Shown in pieces: positions 55,501 to 64,000 of a stretch of 64,000 bases of DNA (positions are counted from its first letter, which is position 1; the number at the start of each line of letters is the position of its first letter). The position numbers and the translations under genes were made by a program. The notes beneath the pieces were generated by a model. That model saw only the letters and a list, made by a program, of their open reading frames with translations, made no database searches and was not told the DNA's origin. The DNA lies in NCBI GenBank assembly GCA_948567375.1, contig OX419762.1:59253034-59317033 (forward strand), written 5' to 3'. This DNA is from Lunularia cruciata. Taxonomy: Eukaryota; Streptophyta; Marchantiopsida; Lunulariales; Lunulariaceae.

Positions 55501-56062
55501 ACTTGGATCACTTCTCAAAATTTATTGAAGTTGAGCTTGAGTTCTATGCTACCTCTAGTATCCTTTCTTTACTTAAAGTTTGATATTTCAAAGACTATAT
55601 TCTTTTGGCTTAAAAGAATTAAAATTCAACGAGATATATTTTTGGATGGTTCTATTCTAGAGTGGTTTTCCTGGGGAGGTTGGACCAATATGTGCTTGTT
55701 AGAAAGCTTTTTGAAAAGTGTTTTCTGTAAAAATATAGGTCTTTTTTAACAATGGTTATAATCATGAGATTTTGCTTGTCAAGTTTCCTTGTTCTCATCT
55801 TAACCAGATCTTGAATCAAATTATAATTTCCTTTAAAAATATTTATTGTATATGATTTTAATTCCATTTTTCTCAATAGATTATTAGACTTGAAACTTTT
55901 TTTTATGAAGTTTCAAATTTCTTTTCACTCTTACCTTATGCCTTATGTAGTACCTGGAATTTCCTTTTCAAATTTTCTTTAAATAGATATTAGTGAATAA
56001 AAAAGGAAGTGAAAATAAATAAAATAAAAATTCTACTTATTTGGTGTTGTGCCCAAACTATA
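52563..56062. other. Gene-free AT-rich intergenic DNA
   Basis: I read both strands and found only scattered short frames and low-complexity A/T stretches. No RNA gene, transposon match or splice chain was supported. Confidence 0.5.
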
Positions 56063-56429
56063 TGTGCTAGTTTCCTATCATAAGGCTCAATAGGAACATT
56101 ACAAAAAGCGTTATATTTCTAAGGATGCACTATATAGCCCTACATTCACTTAGAGTAATAGGTTACGGGGACCTTATAGCTTCTAGTTTCCTATTATAGG
56201 GCTCCTATGGGAACATTATGATTAATGTTGTAATTCTAGGGGTGCCCTATGTATGCCTACATCCGTTTGGAGTAAGAGGTTGCGGGAACCCTACATCTTC
56301 TTACCCAAGGGAATGGGGAGGATAATTTCCAAGGTGGAAGACTAGTAATTGTTGGCTCATACATGCCACCCTAGAAATATAGCCTTTTTTATAATGTTAT
56401 AATAGGAGCCTTGTGATAAGGAACTAGCA
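56063..56429. repeat. Fold-back repeat: 120-bp direct duplication plus inverted copy
   Basis: Unit 1 (56063-56182) and unit 2 (56183-about 56302) share CTAGTTTCCTAT, GGCTC, GGAACATTA, TTCTARGGRTGC and GAGTAAKAGGTTRCGGG. An inverted part copy lies at 56366-56429 (CCACCCTAGAAATATAGCC to AAGGAACTAGCA). Direct plus inverted copies suggest a decayed fold-back element or MITE. Confidence 0.75.
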
Positions 56430-58022
56430 TTCAAGATTTGGTAATGTTGTAAAAAAAGCAAACTTCTTATTTTCTTTATTTCCCCTCCATTTTTACTTCT
56501 AACATGTAGGTTCTATATATATATATAAGGTGAGATGTTTGTTTATTTTTCATTCCTTAATGGAGAATATGTTTGTTAGCTAGAAAGTGTTTTTGTTTTG
56601 GGAAGATTCAAAATTTCATCAAAAAGAACTTGACTACACAAAAAGGTCACAAAAGGAATGGAATTTAGAAGGTATGTTGTAGACATTCTGGATTTTTTGA
56701 CGCTCACTCCGAGCTAAATTTGATGAGAGTCACTACAAGTATTTTAAAATATGATAGTTTGTACCTATTGGGGTGCCAAACACTTGAAAACTGTTAGGCA
56801 AACAATTGACAAGCAATAAATTGAAGCTCTAAGTTATAAATTAGGTGTTACCACCATTGTGATCTTGTTGCTAGCAAAATAATCATTAAGTGAGAGAATT
56901 TTGCAACAAAGACATGAGTGCTTAAGTTAAGAGTGAGTCTACAAGTTGAGTATGTAATTACATGTTGAGAGTAAATGATTGTCTAAAGGAGTAGAATCAA
57001 TTCATTACTCAATATAGTTACTTCGTAGAGCAACTGATGAGAACTATAAGATAAATTTTAACATTGCATTAAACAAAAATGGTAAGGCAAAGACCTTGAA
57101 TCTTGCACACAAATTCTTGATAAATGGGAAATGGTGGTGTAAAGGAAGCTCCTTTAGAAACTTTAACTCACATTCTTACTAGGGCTAGAGCTTTGTATCA
57201 ATGATCATTGTGCAAAAAATAAGAAGTGTGCAAAAGCAAACAAGTTTGGGGTTATTAGTAGAAATGGACCAAAGGACACTAAAAGTAGGTCTTTAATCAC
57301 TATACATGTAAAGATGCAAAGCACACCCTTGCTTATCAATATGTTGAGATTGAGAGGATGGACAAGAAATTAAGGCAATTCTTTGGTTCTTGTCGATTGC
57401 TAAAGAATGGGTGGTCTTTGGCATATTACCAAGATATGGTGAAGAAGGCCATGATAACAGTGATCACTAAGCTTTCTTGACCTCAATAGATGACTTCTCT
57501 ATCAGTGAAGCAAGCCATACTCTCAAAAAAATAAATTTGCAACAAGAGAGGTCATCAATTGTGCATACATTTTGTATGATTATACTCAAAAATTTACAAT
57601 GTCTTTTGTAGGAAGGGACCATACTACTTGGTGCACTTTATCATTTACTTGTACATGGAGATAGGCTGCTCACCAAAGACAAGCAATGAGTATCTGAAGA
57701 TCACTACATCTTAGATATATATTATATGGCCAATTTGGGAGGAGAGGAGGTTCTCCAAGCCATCAAGGTTTGGGGTGTCAAATTCCTTGAAATGACAAAG
57801 CAAAATCTTTGATAAAATATTTTGGGGAAATAAGAAGGCATCTATGGTGCACATAAATCCTACCAAAACAAGTAAGTGCTAATAAGTAGGAGGATTGGAT
57901 GTGGATGTTGAAGAAATCACTTCATTGATAGCAATATCTTTGGAACAAGAAAGCAAAAATATGAACAACAAATTTGAAGAGAAGATTGAAGCTCCTTATA
58001 TAGAGTTTGTGTGCATAAGGAA
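56430..58022. other. Unassigned AT-rich DNA flanking Element 4
   Basis: Lys/Glu-rich open stretches occur (for example 57895-58022, VDVEEITSLIAISLEQES), and others lie beyond the 3' LTR. They could be one older element or gene remnant split by Element 4, but I recognise no domain. Confidence 0.35.
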
Positions 58023-58435
58023 TGTAACAATATGGAGTTTAGCAACAAAGTTAGTTAGGGCTAACAAAGAAACAAATAGACCAAATTAGCCTAGGATATT
58101 CCAAAAATATCTAAGAAGCTTCTTGGGAAGCTTCCCGGCTAACTTAGCTTGCACCACAAGTAAGTAGCTTCTAGAAGCTTCTAACTAGCTTAGCTTGCAC
58201 GCCAAGTAGGAGACTTCTAGAAAGAAGGTTTCTTGAGAAGCTTCTCAGTTAACTTGGCTTGCATTCCAAGAAAGCAACTCAAAGAAGCTTTTTGAGAAGA
58301 TTCTCAAGAGCCTTGTATGTTCCCCATAAATACAAAAGCCAAAGCTCATGCTAGCAATTCAGAGTTTTCCCATACTCAAGTGCCCCAATGTGATTTTCCA
58401 TTCTCTTATTTCTCTCCTCGGTCTTGGTTTTTACA
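58023..58435 (+). repeat. Element 4 5' LTR
   Basis: It is 413 bp, starting TGTAACAATATGG and ending TTTTTACA. It is packed with AAGCTTCT/TCTAGAAG motifs. Confidence 0.9.
58168..58182 (+). promoter_or_regulatory. Heat-shock-element-like motif in the Element 4 LTR
   Basis: CTTCTAGAAGCTTCT fits the tripartite consensus nTTCnnGAAnnTTCn exactly. Further two-part matches occur near 58120, 58232 and 58285. Heat-shock factors bind such sites; binding here is inferred. Confidence 0.45.
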
Positions 58436-58449
58436 TGGGTGTTAGAGCA
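58436..58449 (+). other. Element 4 primer-binding site (degenerate tRNA-iMet type)
   Basis: TGGGTGTTAGAGCA lies directly after the LTR and resembles TGGTATCAGAGC with a few changes. Confidence 0.7.
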
Positions 58450-58739
58450 ACAATGGAATGGATGGAATTTATGGACCACCAAATTTATTTCCACTAAACC
58501 ATTGGAAATTTTGTGTTCAAGTAGTACCCAGACATCATTTCACATAGTTCATCACCTCACAATTTGGACACCTAAGATTTTCTGAACACAATCACCTTGT
58601 CCAAGGAACCCTTGGTACTTCCGATTGTAACTTATAGAGGATAATGAACGTGTTTCATCTATGTGTAAATAAATTAGATAGGTTGGAGATGGTGTGATAG
58701 AGTGGTTACCATGGCGGCAATGCTTGAGGTTATCATTGT

Positions 58740-59580
58740 TATGAAACAACAAATTGAGCATCTTACTTGATTGTTGAATGAACTAGATCATTGACAATAA
58801 GAGCATGTAAAGAGAATACCAATTTGAAAAAGAGAAGACCGAATCTGATTTCCAAAACCTCTTGGGTGTAGTGGACAATTTTTTGTTTGATTGTGAACTT
58901 TATTTCAAAGCTACCAATCTTCAAGATGAACAAAAACAGATTTTCTTGGTTTCCAGCCAATTGGATGGAGTAGCAAAGCTATGGTGGCAATTCCAAGTGG
59001 AGCAAGCTACACAAAAAATTGTTGCACCAATCTTGACATGGGTATAATTCAAGAGTAAAATAATTAATCAATTCTAAGCTATAAATGCCACACAAGCTGC
59101 ACAAGATAGGTTGGTAGAGTTGAAGTAGATTGGCTCTATAAGAAACTATATTATATAATTCCTAAACATCATCATACAAATTCTAGATATACTAAAAGGT
59201 GAAGCTATGGATCAATTTGTGCTTGAAGTCACAAACTAAATTAGAGGTAATTATTTGAGAGTCATAACACTTGGAGGAAGCCATGCGGTTTGCCAAATGC
59301 TTTGGTTCCTTGGTTGCAACAACTTGGTCTCGACCTCCACCTCCATAAAACCTACCAATACACTACACACGGATGGAGAAGCAGACACCAATGAAGATTG
59401 ATGTCATTCTACAAAGACCATTTGATACCATAGATAAGGAAAAATCATGACAAAATGGTGATTGTTTTTATTGTCACCAAATTGGACATTGCATCATTGA
59501 GTGTCCACTCAAGCATGGGCAACCTCAATAAGTCACCCAGATGGAGTTTGTGAAGCAGAATGATAAGGGATAGGATAAAA
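58740..59580 (+). pseudogene. Element 4 gag remnant
   Basis: A readable Gag segment VDNFLFDCELYFKATNLQDE...VAKLWWQF occurs at 58862-59047. A CCHC knuckle CFYCHQIGHCIIECP lies near 59468. Stops follow both. It would have formed the particle and bound RNA; it is no longer translatable in full. Confidence 0.8.
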
Positions 59581-59599
59581 GGCTCAACATGCGCAAGTT

Positions 59600-62500
59600 T
59601 GCTTCACTTGCAAGGTATGATATCTAATTATGGTTATAGGATTTTGGTTGATTCTAGAAATTCAAAAAATTGCTTGTCCATGGAATAAGTAAATTCCTAT
59701 CAAGCCAGTAATTGGAAGTAAATTGATGATGGCGGATGGCAAAAAGGGTTTTGCATTCTATACCTTGCATCTTGTTACCTTCAAGAGTGGGAAAGAGTAT
59801 TTGGATTGCATGAGGTTTGTCGTGGCACCTCTACACTATGATGTCATTCTAGGTCTACCTTGGCTTGAACATCATAAGGTTCAATTTCATTGGATCCAAT
59901 GAAAAATTCAAAGACAACACCAAAGTAAGAATTTCCGATTAGATTGTCTGGTAGCTTTGAGTAAAACACCTAAGAATAGTCAATCCCAAGATAGGAATTT
60001 TATCAAGAAATCAACCATAGAGCAAGCTTCAAAGGAAGATAAATCCTAAGATAGAAGTTTGTCATGAAAGTAGCCATATAGCAAGCTTTGAAAGATGATA
60101 AGTCCTTAAATAGGAAGTTTTTTAGTGAAGCAACTATAGAGCAAGCTTTGGAGGAGATAAGTCTATTTTTGTGGTGTGTATCAAACCAATAACACAAGGA
60201 GAATCTGCGGAGTGTCATGAGCTTCATCAAGCATTGGTTGATCAAATAGTTCAAGAGTTTACGAATGCATTTTTGGATGATTTGCCAAATAGATTGCTCT
60301 CTGATCGTGATATGCCCTTCAAGATTGAGTTATTGTCAAGGAGTACTCCAATGAGTATACCAATCTATTGGCCATCGCCAAAAGAGTTAGAGGAGTTGTG
60401 GACAATGCTTACAGAGTTGTTGGAAAAGATTTCATATGACATAGCATATTTCCTTGGAAAGCATTTGTATTATTCATTCCAAAGAAGGATGGAGAACTTC
60501 ATTTTTGTATTGATTATCATGGGCTCAATAAAAAAAATAAAAAATACATATCCCTTGCTTTTAATTGATGACTTGTTTGATCAATTGAGTGGAGCACAAT
60601 TATTCTCCAAGTTGGATTTTTGCAACGGCTTTTAGCAAATCTCCATTGATAGGAAGATGTGCAAAAGACTACCTTTTGCACAAGGTATACATATTTTGAA
60701 TGGAGAGTTCTACCTTTTGGGCTCACTAATGCTCCAATAGTCTTCATGGATAAGATGCATCAGGTGTTGGATGGACTATTGGATTGGTAGATAGTGGTGT
60801 TCTTGGATGACATTTTAATCTATAGCAAGACATAAGTAGAACATGCAAATCACATGCAAGAAATCTTAAGATGACTAAGATTATCAAAATTTTACTATAA
60901 GAAGTCAAGGTGTGCCTTTTGGTAGAAGGAAGTTACCTTCTTGGGTCATAAGATTTCATCAAAGGGGATCAAGATGGAAGAGGAGAAAATCAAGGCCATC
61001 ACTAGTTGGCCTACTTCAAAGGATATTATAGAAATATGGGCATTTAATGAATTGGCCAACTTTTATCAACGGTTCATCCACTATTATGTTCATGTGGCCA
61101 CACCATTGATCTATCTCTTGGGAAAGAACTTGAGCTTTTAGTGGACAAACAAGCACAAAGAAGTATTCCAAAAGTTGAAACATATGGTGTCTTCAAGACC
61201 CATTCTTCAACCATATGATCCTCAACTACCTTGTGTGGTTGATTTTGATGCTTCTAACTTTGCAATTGGAGCCATGTTCCATGTTGCAATAAGAATTCCC
61301 ATATGGGTTACTTCCCATATGGGTTACATCCTTGTCAACTAAATATATAAAAATAAAAATTACTCTGCTCAAGATCAAGAACAACTACCAATGGTATATG
61401 CAGCCAAGGTATGGAGGTATTATCTTATATAATGCCTCCATACCTTGGGGAAACAAGTGATCATGCAAACTAATCATAAACCTTTGTTGCAGACATTACA
61501 CTTGGAATGTATGAAAAAGTCAACATCATCAATGGGAGGAACAACTACAATTGTTTGACATCAAACTTGAGTACAAGCCTGATTGGTTCCATGTTATCCT
61601 TGATGCCCTATCATGATGACTTGATTTGAAGTCCCTTCTTCTCATCACGATGGCAATAACAACAATATCAATTGACTCCAAAGTCCAAAGATTTCTTTAC
61701 AACAAGATCCTTTCTTTCAAATGGTACAAGGTTATCTTGCAGCATGTGACAAAGAGTACAACACCTTCAAGAAAGAAAGGCCTCCTTCTCCTTCAAGAAA
61801 GGCATTCTATTCTGTGAGAAATAGATTTAAATTCCAACCAAGAGTGATCTCTGACTTGTGTGCCTCCAAGAAGCCCATGACTTACCAATCGCTGGTCACA
61901 TAGGTGTGGACAAGACCTTAGATACTCTCCAACACCAATGGTGGTGGCCAAACATGTCATAAGATGTTTGAGAGTTTATCCGGTCATGTGAGAGCTGCCA
62001 ATGTAACAAGACCAACAACCAAAAACCAAGTGGACTCCTTCAACCACTCCTCATTTGATTGGCTCAATGGGAACACGGAGCTTGGATCTCATCACATCCT
62101 TGCCCAAGACAAAGCAAGGTCACAAAGCAAGGTCACATAGCAATTGTGGTGTTTGTGGATAAGCTTAGTAAGCAAATCCATTTGGCATCAACCTTTGATG
62201 TTGTGGATGCTTTAACATTGGCACATATCTACTTTGACATTGTCTACAAGCATCATGAGATGCCTTGTGTACTCATCTCTGATCATGATCCTTGATTCAC
62301 TGGGAAAATTTTGGCAAGCACTTTTCCAAATACTCGTCACCAAGCTTGCTTTATCCACGGCCTATCATCCTCAAATTGATGGACAAATTGAACATGCAAA
62401 TTGCACCTTGGAGGATATGCTTTGTGCCTTTGTCAACATCCACCATAATAATTGGGATGAATGTACTGTAGTTGTGGAGTTTGCATATAATAATTCCAAA

Positions 62501-63135
62501 CATACAAGCATTGGATTCTCTCCTTTCTTCCTCAATTTTGGCCAAGATCTTCTTGTTCTAGATTCCTTTCTTTCTCCTCCTTCCTCTCATATCCCTTGTA
62601 CTTCCACCTTCTTGACCACTATATCCCAATCCCTTAAACAAGCCAAATCTCATCTCCTTGTTGCTTAGAATCATCATAAATAATTTGCGGACCACCATCA
62701 TCGTCATCTCACCTTTCAAGTCAATGATAAATTCATGTTCTCCTCTCATAACCTGCCCCTCCCACTTGATTCCTAATTTTGTAAACCCACCCCTGATTGG
62801 ATAAGACCCTTTGATGTCACCCAAATCATCTCTTTTGTTCTCGACTTGCCTTGCCTTGTCATATGTGCATCCACCCTATCTTTCACATTTCCAAGTTGAA
62901 ACCCTTTGTTCCTAACCCATCTAATTTTTCCTGTTGTGTCCAAACCCTCCTCCTTTGGTGTCCAACCCATCCTCCTCTTGTCCCTATCAATGATCATGAG
63001 GAATGCAAAGTTGATCATATCTTTGTGTGTTGCCACATTCAACAAGGCCATCAACAACATACGGGGTACAAAGTCTATTGGATAGGGTATCCCCTTAATG
63101 GGAACCTATTTCTCATCTCCAACATGCAATAATAG
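59600..63135 (+). pseudogene. Element 4 pol remnant with chromodomain trace
   Basis: A protease-like piece (ILVDSRNSKN, with DSR where DSG is usual) lies near 59645. RT covers about 60171-60850 (LIDDLFDQLSGAQLFSKLDF, then VFLDDILIYSK). RNase H lies near 61250 (DASNFAIGAMF). Integrase runs from about 61900 (WWWPNMS, CESCQCNK, VFVDKLSKQIH, ISDHDP, TAYHPQIDGQIEHAN). The C-terminus at 63060-63132 reads GYKVYWIGYPLNGNLFLISN, a decayed chromodomain. Dozens of stops and shifts make it an old, dead copy. Confidence 0.88.
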
Positions 63136-63197
63136 CCATCTAGGAGTTTGAAGCTTCAATGGAGACAAGTACATCACCAACTAGCGGTAGGAGAATA

Positions 63198-63623
63198 CAT
63201 AACAATATGGAGTTTAACTATAAAGTTAGTTAGGGCTAAGGAAGTAACAAAAAGGCCAAATTAGCTTAAAATATTCCAGATTTATCTAGAAAGCTTCTTG
63301 GGAAGCTTCTCTGTTAGTTTAGCTTGCATCCCAAGTAGATAGTTTCTAGAAGGAAGTTTTAGAAGCTTCTAACTAGCTTAGCTTGCATGCCAAGTAGATG
63401 GCTTCTAGAAGGAAGTTTCTTGAGAAGTTTTTTGGCTAACTTGGCTTGAATTCTAAGAAAGGGGCTCAAAGAAGCTTCTTGAGAAGCTTATCAAGAGCCT
63501 TGTATGCTCCCTATAAGTACCAAAGTTGAAGCTCATGCTAGGCATTTGGAGTTTGCACATACTCAAATGTCCCAATATGATTTTCCATTCTCTTATTTCT
63601 CTCCTTGGTCTTGGTCTTTTACA
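63198..63623 (+). repeat. Element 4 3' LTR
   Basis: It is 426 bp. The start has mutated to CATAACAATATGG and it ends CTTTTACA. It has lost the perfect tripartite heat-shock-like site but keeps TTCTAGAAGGAAG and GAAGCTTC blocks. Confidence 0.88.
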
Positions 63624-64000
63624 AAGAGGACATTAAGACTAAAGACATAAGCATTACCAAGCTATTTGAAGAGCTTTGCCAATCAAGCAACATGCCTTTA
63701 TTGCCACAATTGTTGTTGAAGACAATTGAGGAGAAGCATACACCGACAATACAAAGACCTTTGTGTTTGTGAAATATTAGAAGGTTGAAGAACATTATCA
63801 TGCATATCTTGGAGTTGTTGGAGTAAATTTACCTTGAGTATATAGAGAAGTGGTCAAACATTTAGAATTGCATGAGATTGATAAAAGAGATTTATGTTAC
63901 CATATATACTTACTTACATGGTATATGCAAAACTATTGAAGAAGGAAGTTGAGCAAGAAAAGAAGAACTTTGATTAACAAATATATATGGAACATATATA
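63624..64000. other. 3' flank of Element 4
   Basis: An open stretch (EDIKTKDISITKLFEELCQS, ending near 63775) has no recognised domain. It may continue the unassigned sequence before 58022. The rest is AT-rich. Confidence 0.35.

Larger units (their letters stand above)
58023..63623 (+). mobile_element. Element 4: old Ty3/gypsy chromovirus
   Basis: LTRs at 58023-58435 and 63198-63623 match along their length but are heavily diverged. The primer site is close to initiator tRNA-Met (TGGGTGTTAGAGCA). The order is gag, protease, RT, RNase H, integrase, chromodomain remnant. Stops and shifts occur throughout. No clear target duplication remains (AGGAA before, AAGAG after). Confidence 0.92.

Noticed and set aside
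57300-58022. A host or transposon gene split by Element 4
   Set aside because: Peptide pieces look coding-like on both sides, but no domain could be named and the target duplication is not clear, so no gene is called.
1-64000. CRISPR arrays, operons or prophage-like structure
   Set aside because: No regularly spaced short repeats occur. Introns, LTR elements and the gene types are eukaryotic.

Overview
This window looks like nuclear DNA of a land plant, probably a non-seed plant such as a bryophyte; that narrower placement is inference. It holds three intron-containing host genes with GT-AG introns, all on the + strand: NHP2 (H/ACA snoRNP protein, 4 exons), AP-4 complex subunit mu (13 exons) and a c-Myc-binding-protein (MYCBP/AMY-1) homologue (5 exons). 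They lie in AT-rich sequence filled with retroelements. No bacterial or organellar features were seen.

Layout. 1-2.6 kb: AT-rich spacer with a recent 344-bp tandem duplication. 2.6-6.0 kb: higher-GC island carrying NHP2. 6.3-8.17 kb: fossil of a retroelement with reverse transcriptase motifs and a C-terminal endonuclease-like domain. 8,173-30,384: a 22-kb nest of three Ty3/gypsy LTR retrotransposons. Element 1 (+ strand) was interrupted at its pre-gag ORF by chromovirus Element 2 (+, 10,021-16,613). Its integrase was interrupted by Element 3 (- strand, 21,195-28,995), a close relative of Element 1. The two insertions are framed by target-site duplications GATTG (5 bp) and AGCC (4 bp). 31.1-33.1 kb: a second RT/endonuclease fossil, split by a solo LTR with a perfect ACTAG duplication. 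33.8-35.5 kb: a decayed pogo/Tigger DNA transposase. 36.1-40.3 kb: AP4M. 42.5-47.0 kb: MYCBP. 47-58 kb: AT-rich, nearly gene-free DNA with hairpins, a TIR-bounded GC island, a fold-back repeat and a 48-bp retroposed fragment with 16-bp flanking repeats. 58.0-63.6 kb: an old chromovirus (Element 4).

The host genes do housekeeping work (rRNA pseudouridylation, trans-Golgi sorting, a MYCBP-type coiled-coil adaptor) and show no operon-like relation. The most notable unexplained features belong to the Element 1/3 family. It carries a separate 157-codon zinc-knuckle ORF between the 5' LTR and gag, a 56-codon ORF just after the primer-binding site, and a tRNA-Asp-like primer site. Its inverted self-insertion creates kilobase-scale inverted arms. 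Other points of interest are the dispersed RT/endonuclease element with short 3'-tail copies, heat-shock-element-like motifs in Element 4's LTR, and LTR ages that conflict with the nesting order. All family assignments come from reading translations by eye; no database search was run.
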